A stretch of DNA of 64,000 nucleotides from Aotearoamyces nothofagi (Eukaryota; Ascomycota; Leotiomycetes; Leotiales; Tympanidaceae), in the NCBI GenBank assembly GCA_015345905.1, contig JADDTR010000001.1, positions 1 to 64,000 on the forward strand, written 5' to 3'. The notes under the pieces are model-generated. The model was not told where the DNA came from, made no database searches, and worked only from the letters and a program-made list of their open reading frames with translations. A program made the position numbers and the translations under genes. Shown here piece after piece: positions 54,427-64,000 of this stretch. The number at the start of each line of letters is the position of its first letter. The stretch's first letter is position 1.

Positions 54427-57159
54427 ATGACCAGTCTTCTCCTGCGGCAGCCCGGTAGTCTTGCTCGCATCTCCAGATCAACCTTCCGGAGCGCAGCGCG
54501 GACAAACTTTCGGACGCCACAGATCTCAAGCTCGTGGACGGTAGTTCAAAAGGTGCGCCCATACGCTACTGAACCCAAGAAGCCGAAGGAAAAGAAGGAC
54601 AAGAAGGACGGTGGGACAGACGCAGTAAAGAAGGCAACTGAGCAGCCATCGAAGCCTGCGCCGGGCACAGAAAATCTTTACAATGGCAGTAATTCCCCAC
54701 TGTCAACTGGTCCGACTCCTGCTAGCAAGGAATCTACGACGCCTCTGGAGGAGGGATTCGTGAAGCTAAGTCCCGAAGACGAGAAGGCTATAGGGGAATT
54801 GCTATCGACACTGAAGAAGGGACTCCCGAAGAGTCAGGTAGAGGCGATTGAGGAAGCTTTTGAGACAATTAAGAAAGAAGGGATTCCAAAGGAGGTCAGG
54901 GAGATTATGGACGGCGTAAAGGAGGGAAAGCCAATGACACTTGCGACAGCTGCGAAATTGACAAGATTGACAACCCAGATGGCACGAAAGGTGGCGGAGA
55001 AGGATACCGGAGCACAATCTAAGAAGACAGATTTCCAATCGAATGATCCGAAGGGGCAGACAGGAGGACGTCCACCTCCGGGTGGCGGCAAGAAGGATGG
55101 TAAACAGGATGGCAATTTCCAAATGGGAGATATCAAACTGGATATGAACACAATCCTGTTGACGGCCTTCGTGACATACCTGACGTACAGGATGTTCATA
55201 CCAGGGGAGAGTTCAAGAGACATCACCTGGCAGGAATTCCGGACAACGTTCTTTGACAAGGGCTTGGTTGAGAAATTGACCGTTGTCAATGGTGGCCGAG
55301 TTCGCGTTGATTTACACCGTGAAGCTACTGCTAATATGTACCCCGAATCTCCCGCCGCCAACCCGAACTTCCACTACTACTTCTCAATCGGATCAGTAGA
55401 GGCGTTCGAGCGAAAACTAGACGATGCACAAAACGAGCTGAGCATTCCAAGCCCGGAACGGATACCTGTCAGCTACATAACCGAAACGTCTACTCTCAAC
55501 CTTCTCCTATCATTTGCACCAACATTACTACTCATCGGAGCCATCTTTTACTTCTCACGGCGTGCGGGTGGTGCCGGCGGTGGTGGCCAAAATGGCATTT
55601 TTGGTATGGGCAAGAGCAGGGCTAAGATGTTCAACCACGAGAAAGATATCAAAGTCAAGTTCAAGGACGTAGCTGGTATGGATGAAGCGAAGGCGGAAAT
55701 TATGGAATTCGTGAGCTTTTTAAAGACTCCAGATCAGTACCAAAGATTGGGTGCTAAGATACCTCGCGGTGCCATTCTGTCTGGCCCTCCTGGTACTGGT
55801 AAGACGCTTCTAGCCAAGGCAACTGCTGGAGAATCACAAGTACCATTCTTCAGCGTCAGTGGTTCTGAGTTCGTAGAAATGTTCGTCGGCGTTGGCCCAT
55901 CCAGGGTCAGAGATCTTTTCGCCATGGCACGAAAGAATACCCCCTGCATTATCTTTATTGATGAAATCGATGCCATTGGTAAATCCAGAGCGAAGGCGGG
56001 TAGCTTTGGTGGGGGCAATGACGAGCGAGAAAGTACCCTTAACCAGATCCTCACAGAGATGGATGGCTTCAATACTTCAGAGCAAGTTGTCGTTCTAGCT
56101 GGTACGAACAGACCGGATGTGCTCGACAAGGCATTGATGCGTCCTGGTCGATTTGATAGACATATTGCTATCGACAGACCCACGATGGAAGGCCGGAAGC
56201 AAATCTTCTTGGTCCATCTGAACAAAATTGTCACTCACGAAAATTTGGAATTCCTCACAGGCCGTCTTTCCGCCTTGACACCAGGGTTTTCCGGTGCTGA
56301 TATTGCCAACTGCGTGAACGAGGCTGCTCTCATTGGTATGTTGAAACCTCGTTATTTCAATCCGCTCGTTATCTTAATCCGCTAACAATCTATAGCTGCC
56401 CGTACAAGCGCCACCTCAGTTAAGATGATCCACTTCGAACAAGCCATTGAGCGTGTCATTGGTGGTCTTGAGAAGAAATCTCTTGTCCTCGGTCCTGAGG
56501 AGAAGAAGACTGTCGCTTACCATGAAGCTGGCCATGCTGTTTGTGGCTGGTACTTCAAATATGCCGATCCTCTACTCAAGGTCTCTATTATTCCACGTGG
56601 CCAAGGTGCTCTCGGATATGCGCAATACTTGCCCGCAGGTGACACCTATCTCATGAACGTCAACCAACTAATGGATCGTATGGCCATGACTTTAGGTGGG
56701 CGAGTATCTGAGGAATTACACTTCGAAACTGTCACTAGTGGTGCCAGTGACGATTTCGATAAGGTAACTCGCATGGCAACTGCGATGGTTACCAAATGGG
56801 GTATGTCCAAGAAGCTTGGTCCTCTACACTTTGAAGACGACGAGAACAAGCTTCACAAGCCTTTCGCCGAGGCTACAGCGCAGACTATCGACTCCGAGGT
56901 CCGCAGAATAGTAGATGAGGCATACAAGCAGTGCAAGGACTTGTTAACTGAGAAGAAGCCGGAAATTGGACTCGTGGCGGAGGAGTTGTTGAGCAAGGAG
57001 GTCTTGAGCAGAGATGATATGGTTAGATTGCTCGGCAAAAGACCGTTTGATGACAACAACGACTTTGCAAAGTACTTTAGCGGCGATGGAAAGAGTTCAC
57101 CTCCGCCCTTCCCGAGCGAGAGCACCGATAGCCCCCCGGAGATGCCGAACCCTATCTGA
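54427..57159 (+). CDS. AFG3: Mitochondrial m-AAA protease subunit (Afg3/Yta12)
   Basis: Exons 54427-56335 and 56396-57159 (60-bp intron) give 890 residues. The start ([20 protein letters not shown]) is an Arg/Ser-rich mitochondrial presequence. Two membrane spans flank an intermembrane domain (about residues 238-255 and 360-380, [20 protein letters not shown]). The AAA module has Walker [10 protein letters not shown] (about 452), Walker [12 protein letters not shown], the second region of homology [20 protein letters not shown], and FVEMFVGVG in the pore loop. The metallopeptidase has HEAGH (about 680). Subunits assemble into a hexamer in the inner membrane that degrades misfolded proteins and processes others. 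[11 protein letters not shown] and FVEMFVGVG look closer to Afg3 than Yta12, so the symbol is a judgement. The Gly/Ser/Pro tail extends past the yeast length. Confidence 0.92.
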
Positions 57160-57757
57160 GGGCTAAATTCAACAGGGAGATGAAGCATGGTAGAACATAA
57201 AGGCAGCAGGAAAGGCATAAAGAGGGGAAACCGGAAGTAGTGTATATGGGTATTTATTGTATAGGCATTCATAGTGGCGTAATGGTCTGGGTTGAACGGA
57301 AATGTGTTCTACCCATCTCTTCTCTCTTTATGTCTGTAGCATTTTTTTCCTTCATGCGTGTATCATGTCATGTTGCATTGTGGCGTATGTGAAGACGAGA
57401 AGAGAGAAGCTCGGATCGGATCAGATCAGATCAGACGAGACGAGACGGAGATGAGGGGGAGAATCAAACACAAGATGTACTGTAAGATGTGAAGAAGAAA
57501 ACGTGCTGGAGCGGCGCCGAAACTGCATATCGCCCGTCTTTAGTGAGCGACTGTGACTGTGCCTGTACCGTGGCAGTGCATATACCGTCTACTACTAACT
57601 CTATATTCGTTTTGAAAAAAAAAAGTCCTACAGAGAGATACCTCTAATTACACACCGGAAACCCCACCATCCATTCTTTTCACGTAGATAAGCAACCAGG
57701 GAGCCAGCTATGTATATAAGCTAGACTAATTAAACAACTCGTTATGCGTATCCTCTA
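57160..57757. other. Convergent spacer
   Basis: 3' regions of the m-AAA gene (+) and the armadillo gene (-). Contains gatcagatcagatcagacgagacgagacg tandem words near 57417-57446 (described here by 5-bp steps) and an A-run near 57615. No gene seen. Confidence 0.5.
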
Positions 57758-60525
57758 CTAGTTCCTGTAGGCTGTGGGAACAATCACTCCGTCTTGGTCT
57801 GGCCCTTCCTTGGCAGCTGCGCTGCCAGTCCTCGCAGTATTGCCATCGAAAAGCTCTTCTTGTTCCTTCACCTGTGTATTGCTTAGATGCATGACACCTC
57901 CACCTTTCAGCAGATCTTCAAAGACGCTGCGTCGCATACTGGCCATATGTGTACCACGATGTCTCAGCAGTTCCGAGACAAGTACGAGTGCATTTTCACG
58001 GTCAATACGAAGCATGTCAGGTTCTTGACCTTGAACGCCAGAACCAGAAGGGCCAGCTATTGGTGATGCCACCGTTGAAATTTCGCCGGGCAGCTGTGCT
58101 TCCGGAAAGGGGGATCCGTCAGGCGTTACTGGCTTTCCATCTACGATGCTCTTACCAGTGAGCAACTCAACAAGTGGCTGGAACACGCCAATGTCATGCA
58201 TGATGTCCGCTACGCACTGTGCACCTTCCTTACTCCGTGCCATTAGCGCGAGCACAAACCATCCCTCACTGCGAACCACAGGCCATTTCTTCTGGCTGAC
58301 CATGAAAGAGAGCGGGCGGCCGATATCTTGATGTTGCTCGAAAAACTGTTTTGAGCGCCGCTCACGATCGCCGATGTCTTGTGTGGGTGAGGAGAACACA
58401 CGGCAGATAGAAGTAAGGAGACGGGCGACTTCCATCTTCACGGGTTCGGCATCTGTCCGGTGAAAGACGGATATGAGTAAGGAGAGGTAGGTTTTCTGAT
58501 ATGCGGGAGAATCGGGATCGAGGGAAAGGCGGCGGTTGATGCGCTGTACATTTTCGTAGTTACCGATGAGTAGTTGACGGGCCAGAGAGATGGATGAGTA
58601 TTGGATTTGTGGCAGAGCATCAAGGGCCCAGAGGCGTGGGAGAATTTCAATGAGGTTAGATTCGCCAAGAACTACTTTGTTTCGTGGTGGAAGTGCAAGA
58701 TTTTTGAGGAACCCTAGTGCAGAGTGGAGCAATTGAGAGTCTGTTGCGTTGGTTAAGATGGCGATGAGAGGTTTGTGCACTTGGCTAGTATGGACGAATT
58801 CTTCGCAGGCGGCATCTGAGCGAGCAATATTGCCAAGCATAATACAGGCACAGACTTGCAGTTGAAGTTGGGGGCTTGAGAGCCATCGGCGAAGAGAGCT
58901 GGACATTGGGGAGATGACTGGGCATCGTACTGTGAATTCTGGGAGTGCCGATATGTCAGATAGGACCTGATTAATATTACTCCTCATAATCGACAACTGC
59001 TTAATATCATCTTGATCCAGCGACGATTCCATGTGACCTGAATGATCTTCGAGTCGAGTGTAGGAACTCAATTGCAACCGTAAGAGGTTATCTAATCCTA
59101 ATGACTGGCAAACAGATTTTTGAAAACGGGCATGCTGTAGGTAGCTTATGGCGCTGCTAACAAGGGCGACAAAGTCTCCGAGGTCTGGAGGGTATTCTCG
59201 AGATGCTGCTAGATCAAGCAATAGCACAACCGTGTTATCAGGTGCAATTTCATGTTCATTTGCTACAGTAGTTTAGTATATCCCTCTAATTGTTGGTTGG
59301 AAGACCTACGCTGCGTAACCACCAAGTCTAGAAGCTTGCATACGTATCCTAGAAACGCTCTGTGACTATTGAAATTCGGACTTGATAATAAAGTAACTAG
59401 CTCCCGACTTAGATGTGCTTCGGAAGCTTGCATTTGTGCCGGTTCTGAGAGAAATTAGTTTTAGCATTCGTGATCCTGATCAGTGATGTCTGACGTACCA
59501 TAATCAATACATATGTTGAATAAGACGGGTATGACGAATGGGAGAAGAAAATCATCTTGTAGTAACGCAATAATTGCAGGTATCGAGTTTGAAGAAACCA
59601 CCCTCGCTCGATTCTCATCTAAAATCTGTTAGTCCAATGCTCCAAAATTGGTAGCAATGACTTACCAGTATCTGCGCAAGAGTTACCGATTAAACGTAAT
59701 GTATGTACAAGTAGCGATTGCTGAGTGCCTGGAGTGGCTACAATCATCAAGAAGGCATTTAACAGCCCGCAGTTACCTATGGGTATCCGCCAGCGAGCTA
59801 CAGAATGACGTTAGTATTTCTCGCATTTGAGCATAAAGGACCCTGTCAAGGCAAAATCGGCAAAATGAGCGGTACAGAGCTTGAGACGTGAATCGCGGCC
59901 TCTTCCAGCATCACTCTCCGGTATGTTCGGAATTCTACGAGTGTAGTAAGATGGTGTTGGTCCCTATGAAACAGGAGGATTTAATTGATTGGGGGCAAGA
60001 TTCGAAGCCCCGAATCTGAATGTGCTCGCAGGAACATTCGAAACCTATCGGAGAATAAAGAAGCACGTGACCCAGATATCTATGGATCCAACGACGACAA
60101 GAAAACACAATTGACTTACGATCTCTGCTTCCATCAGCCAATTTTTCCGCAGCCGCAGCCAGATAATTGGAATCAGACCACCAGAGGCAATCTAATGCCG
60201 ACCCAATACCTCTCAATTTCTCCGTCCGTAACTTTTGATCTTCCAGATCCGCTGCTAAGCTTTCCTCGGTATCCTCGACAGCATCTCCCTCTGCATCAAA
60301 AGGGTCACTCTCCTCCAGCTGGAAGACGTCAATGATTGTCTGCATGGTGAGTTCCATATCTTCTTTCGTAGACTCTACGCCATGGTGGGTATGCACGCCT
60401 GCAATGTTGAACTCAAATGGTGACCAAGCATTGGCGGTCGGCGTTGGGAGATCAGAAGGACTGCCCAGGTCGTCGAGAGGAGCATATCCTGCTATATATT
60501 TTGCTACGTATGAGTCGGCGGACAT
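57758..60525 (-). CDS. SmgGDS (RAP1GDS1)-like armadillo-repeat protein
   Basis: Exons 60525-60120, 59797-59666, 59618-59499, 59444-59310 and 59262-57758 give 765 residues. Introns 2-4 are 47-54 bp; intron 1 is unusually long (322 bp). The splice joins rebuild continuous family sequence: LADGSRD|PRWRIPIGNCGLL, TLRLIGNSCADT|DENRARV, and QP|NEHEIAPDN. The protein is mostly alpha-helical armadillo repeats (CACIMLGNIARSDAACEEFV, HSALGFLKNLALPPRNKVVL, SEGWFVLALMARSKEG). SmgGDS proteins bind small GTPases of the Rho/Ras group with C-terminal polybasic tails and help exchange or chaperone them before prenylation; cytosol and nucleus. An acidic segment (about residues 70-95) and a Pro/Gly-rich tail lie outside the repeats. 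Confidence 0.88.
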
Positions 60526-62126
60526 GGCGGAGACACGGGGGCCTCAGACCAGATGAGAATTGTACTGCTGCTGCTGCTGGTTTACGACCTCGCAGGGATG
60601 GGTACAAGGGCTGCGCCACGATCTGACGGCTTGAGCAACGATAGGGAATGCCGGCGAGAAGCTCGCGATTCATGTCCCTAAAATGCTGCTGCAGTTACAA
60701 TGGCTGCAGAGTCTTAAAATCCCAGGCTCGCGGATTTCCTGTACGAGAAGCGGCCGCAGTATTTCTTCTTGTTCCGGAGTCTCTGGGGTAAAAGAGAGCG
60801 CAGAGACCGGCTCGTTAAATCTTTGTTCTTGGCAAGAGGAAAGACGTTGTTCATCCCCCGTCAAGTACGGAGTTACAGTAGTCTAGCCGGCTATTTTATT
60901 CTGCCGCGTTCCGAGGATGAAAACCGTCGTTATCCTTATCTAGATCGACCAACTTCCACTACCTACGCTGCGCTGCATCGGGAAGGTTGCGAGCAGCAGC
61001 AGCAGCAGCAGCAGCAACAGCGAGGAAGCACGAAGGGCACAAAGGAGGCTGCTCCCCGAGCAAGTATCCAGAAAAAGAAAACCCTGGATGGCCCTCGCTG
61101 GACGGTGCTGTTGGGGAGTCGGTTCAATACAGGATGGTGCTTACGGTTTGAAGGATGCGGGTTGCAGCCCGGGCTTGATAGGGGTGAGGATGGAGAGCAC
61201 AGGTCACCAATGGCAGGCAGAGGCGCGCGAACTGCAACGCGTCATGATAGCAGGGCTGGCTTAGGAGTCAAATGAGCTTCTTTCGACGACCAGACCGCGC
61301 TGCTGCTGGGAGTCGCAGTCACGCCATGGGCCGGGGATACGGCTGCAAGGCGTTGAGGCTGTGCGAGATGGGCGAGTATCAAGCATTCCCCCCCTCCTTA
61401 TCCCCGCCCTCCTACCCTCCCCCTAAACCCCAAACTCAAGCCCCAAACTGGATTTTAGAGAGAAGAAACATCTACAACGTGGCCGCATGCATTGCATTGC
61501 ATTGCATTGCAGCTCCTGAAAGCCAAGACGGGAATTCCTATAGGGCGTGCGGCTTTGCCGGCCTCTACGGCCGTTAACTGTGCACCATACTCCACACCCT
61601 TTACACCTGTCACCCGGGTCAGATCATAAGGTAAGCAAACTGCATCTCTCCCACGTCTGGCTTCATGTATAGCAAATTCGTAGTAAACGGCGACAGCCAA
61701 ATGAGGAGAACTCAACACAGCCCCAGCGAGGAGGAGCAAGCAGGGGATTCGGGATCCCATACACGTCACCCTTAACCATTAACACAGAGGAAGAAAGAAA
61801 AAACACATCTCGATCAGATGTCCCAAAGGAGCCCAGTAAACCTGCACAACAATGCAGCCAACCTTCATAACCAGCATTATGCGATTCCGCGCGTCTTAGT
61901 TTTTTTTCCCTCCCTGGATAAGCATTGTCCATCTCGGCACGTGATTCCGCGATTTTGAGGACAGACTAGAACATGCCCGTCCTGGTGTTCGTTCAGCCTT
62001 GCGAGATTTCCCACCCTCACACGACCTCCAACCACGCTCCTTAATCCCGTGCCTGCAGTTCGAAAACCTGTCCGTCGTTGCAATCTCTCGCCTTGAGGGA
62101 ATCGCAAGGCATTTGCACGCGTGCGG

Positions 62127-62157
<31 letters not shown>

Positions 62158-62171
62158 ACTTTGTTGCAATC
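60526..62171. other. Divergent intergenic region with simple repeats
   Basis: No supported gene in 1.6 kb. A CAG run (about nine units) lies at 60994-61022, a (gcatt)5 run at 61490-61512, and a (gatt)6 run at 62128-62152 just before DPM3. Frames across it, including a Gln-run frame near 60800-61270, start at non-ATG codons. It probably holds promoters for both flanking genes. Confidence 0.5.
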
Positions 62172-62609
62172 ATGACGAGAGCGAGACAGACCATCTCGAT
62201 CGCTTTTCTGGTGTCTTCCGTACGTCAATCCCACGCATGCGTGTCTGCGCCGGAGAAAGGGGATCGCGAGCTGACATGTCCTGTGATGTAGCTCTACCTC
62301 TCGCTCTACCTCGAACTCCTCCCGCTGCCGGCTCTCGTGCAAACCGAAATCATCCCCGTGGTGTGTTGTCCCCCAGCCCACCCCCATCCCGATGCCCAGA
62401 TCCCAGTCCCTTGAACAGGCAAAGCTAACACCCCTCCTCTGTACCAGCTGCCTCTGTGGGCCCTCGTCTCCTTCGGCGCCTACCTCCTCTTCAAGCTCGG
62501 CTGGGGCGTCTTCACGTTCAATGATGTGCCGAAAGCCCATGCGGAGCTGATGAAGGAGATTGATCTCGCGAGAGCGGATTTGAAGAAGAAGGGTGTGGAT
62601 GTTGATTGA
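62172..62609 (+). CDS. DPM3: Dolichol-phosphate mannosyltransferase subunit 3
   Basis: Exons 62172-62219, 62292-62360 and 62448-62609 (introns 72 and 87 bp) give 92 residues, the usual DPM3 length. Two membrane segments (AFLVSSLYLSLYLELLPLP and LPLWALVSFGAYLLFKLGW) are followed by a soluble C-terminal helix (TFNDVPKAHAELMKEIDLAR and DLKKKGVDVD). DPM3 anchors and stabilises the catalytic DPM1 subunit in the ER membrane; the complex makes dolichol-phosphate mannose for N-glycosylation, O-mannosylation and GPI anchors. The ATG at 62172 is the only in-frame start with the family's N-terminal length. Each exon is too short to stand out as an open frame. A longer antisense frame across the locus is a shadow. 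Confidence 0.93.
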
Positions 62610-62960
62610 GTCAGGTAGTCTTGGGGTGCCTTTCCGCTGCGCTGCAAAGGTGGAATGGGCATCTGGTGGATATATGGACAGGATGGACGAGGTGGCCCAA
62701 ATATGCATCACAAGGAAATTTTTTGACCTGTCGTACCTTTTACTGGCATTGGCATTGTGAAGCCCATATGCATTGACAGTGTAGCGTCATGATAGAGCGG
62801 CGAATATAGTCATGATCACAAGTTAAAAAAGAACATAGCAACGAATTTCAAGAGACTGCATCATATTTAATCGTGTTGCCTCGTATGCAAAGGGTATCAT
62901 CATCTCAACTCCCTGGCATAAACAATCCAACATCCTACCTCCTTCCCCTCGCCACGTCAT
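62610..62960. other. Convergent spacer
   Basis: 3' ends of DPM3 (+) and the last gene (-). No gene seen. Confidence 0.5.
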
Positions 62961-64000
62961 TTAATCCGGCATCAGCAACCCTACCATTGCTCTCACCGCG
63001 CCCAGCGGTCCACGGGCTTTAACCAGCTCTTCAAACGTCTCCGGAACCTTTTCCAGGCTTGCGCGCTCGTCCTGTTCTTGCCCTGCAGCAGAAGAATTAG
63101 TCCTGATCTAGAAATTTACGAGACGGTGGCATAGGGGCCGGAGTGCTTACAGCTCTCGGGGACTCTAGAACCGGCAGAGATCTTACTCTCCGCCTCGCCC
63201 GTCCAATCAAACGTGATACGCCATTCAATCCTGAACTCAACGCCATCCAGATCCAATGTCATACTTGTGCGTTTCATCTGCGGTAACAAGTCCCTTCTCG
63301 TCCATTTCTTCCCCTTATTCGCTGGCCCGTCATCGTCATCATTGATTTCCTCTCCTTCCACATTCTCAGGCGCCGTTTCCGACTCGGCAACACCCGCCCT
63401 CTTCCTTTTCCTCTTCTTCGATGCCGCATTTATTCTCTTCGCAACCTGGCGTTTCCCCTCTTCACTACCCAGTTCGCGCTCAACGGTACACCAAAACTTT
63501 GCCCGCTTTATACCAACTTCAACCCATTGCCCCATCGCCCAGCAGATAGCACTTACGTCTCTCCCAAGAACGCCCTTTCCACTTGCTCGGGCTCTTGTCC
63601 AGCGTCCTAGCTCGGGCTCTGCGCTGGGGTCTAGATTGTCGATGGTAAGTTTGGCGATAGACAAGGATGATGTGTTGACTGTCATAGTAAGTCGAGAGTG
63701 AAATAGACCGGAGGGAGCGCTACATGTGATGGAATGGCTTTGGAGGATTTCGGTGGTTGCGAAAGGCGAGTCGCCTGAGACAGGGGTTGGAGGTAGAGTT
63801 GTGACAGTAGAAGAGAAGTTTAGAGGTGTGAAAAGTTGTAAATGTGGGAGAGGATCGTCTAATGCGAGTGGAAGATGTGACGTCGGGGCCTCTTCCTTCA
63901 CTACCACGATTGGAGCTGCACGTGGCCTAGCTGAGAACGGGAGGAAAGCATTTAGTGACTGGAAAATGCTTTTCGTTTTTTGAGGAGGCGTTAAAGGAGC
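62961..64000 (-). CDS. Unrecognised nuclear-type protein, partial (5' end outside the window)
   Basis: Exons 64000-63151 (open to the window edge) and 63082-62961 (68-bp intron) give at least 324 residues. The part visible starts with TPPQKTKSIFQSLNAFLPF; the apparent first codon at 63907 is a GTG inside an open frame, so the real start lies to the right of the window. Recognisable stretches are LPHLQLFTPLNFSSTVTTLP, HSITCSAPSGLFHSRLTMTV, AICWAMGQWVEVGIKRAKFW, then a basic segment KKRKRKR, an acidic spacer, and KWTRRDLLPQMKRTSMTLDL. The final exon adds ETFEELVKARGPLGAVRAMV. The nuclear-localisation-like run suggests a nuclear protein. I cannot name a family. Confidence 0.7.

Noticed and set aside
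59985-60040. Stem-like ggggc...gcccc with attcgaa resembling a tRNA T-arm
   Set aside because: No matching A-box, anticodon arm or acceptor stem nearby; lies in an intron.
60769-61275. 168-codon frame with a Gln run
   Set aside because: Begins at TTG and depends on a CAG microsatellite; no promoter or domain.
61896-62711. 271-codon minus-strand frame over the DPM3 locus
   Set aside because: Overlaps all three DPM3 exons, whose protein is clearly recognisable; no domain of its own.
1-64000. Biosynthetic gene cluster or CRISPR-like array
   Set aside because: No PKS, NRPS, terpene or P450 core gene seen; repeats present are minisatellites without spacer-repeat alternation.

Overview
The window looks like a filamentous ascomycete (Pezizomycotina) chromosome. 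Genes are split by short GT-AG introns (mostly 46-120 bp) with CTAAC/CTGAC-like branch sites. There are three Zn2Cys6 regulators, a WSC cell-wall protein and serine/threonine-rich surface proteins. Coding density is moderate, with long gene-poor stretches and an AT-rich, RIP-like block at the left edge. The class (Leotiomycetes, Dothideomycetes, Eurotiomycetes and so on) cannot be settled from the sequence alone. Exon coordinates come from reading frames, splice signals and family motifs, with no transcript or database support.

Layout. 1-0.9 kb: AT-rich repeat relic. 1.4-9 kb: two Zn2Cys6 transcription factors and an APC-family permease, all on +, possibly a small nutrient-uptake locus. 9-15 kb: gene-poor, with one small hypothetical gene, its decayed continuation, and a tandem array of about 130 bp units. 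15-25 kb: FucP-like MFS transporter (-), a minisatellite, an Mpv17/PMP22 membrane protein (+), a sphingomyelinase-like EEP phosphodiesterase (-), a second minisatellite, and a type II membrane protein resembling O-fucosyltransferases (+). 25-30 kb: a TTTAATA-type repeat array, an NTF2-like protein (-), a decayed F-box-type gene (-) and a long empty stretch. 30-36 kb: a secreted DUF1996 + triple WSC protein (+), the riboflavin-pathway RIB7-type reductase (-) and a Gly-Gln repeat protein (-). 36-45 kb: an SDR dehydrogenase (-), a BOR1-like borate/anion transporter (-), a DUF676-like lipase (-), and divergently a PD-(D/E)XK-like DUF7924 protein (+). 45-54 kb: a gene-poor stretch, a Mid2-like single-pass surface protein (+) and a large Zn2Cys6 regulator (+). 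54-64 kb: housekeeping genes, namely an m-AAA protease (+), a SmgGDS-like armadillo protein (-), DPM3 (+) and an unrecognised nuclear-type protein (-) that runs off the right edge.

No biosynthetic gene cluster, CRISPR array, rRNA or convincing tRNA was seen. The most unusual items are an apparent 3-nt micro-exon in the WSC gene, the tandem array whose units carry splice-like borders, the predicted nuclease-fold protein, and several independent minisatellites. One transcription factor has an unresolved frame change in its middle.
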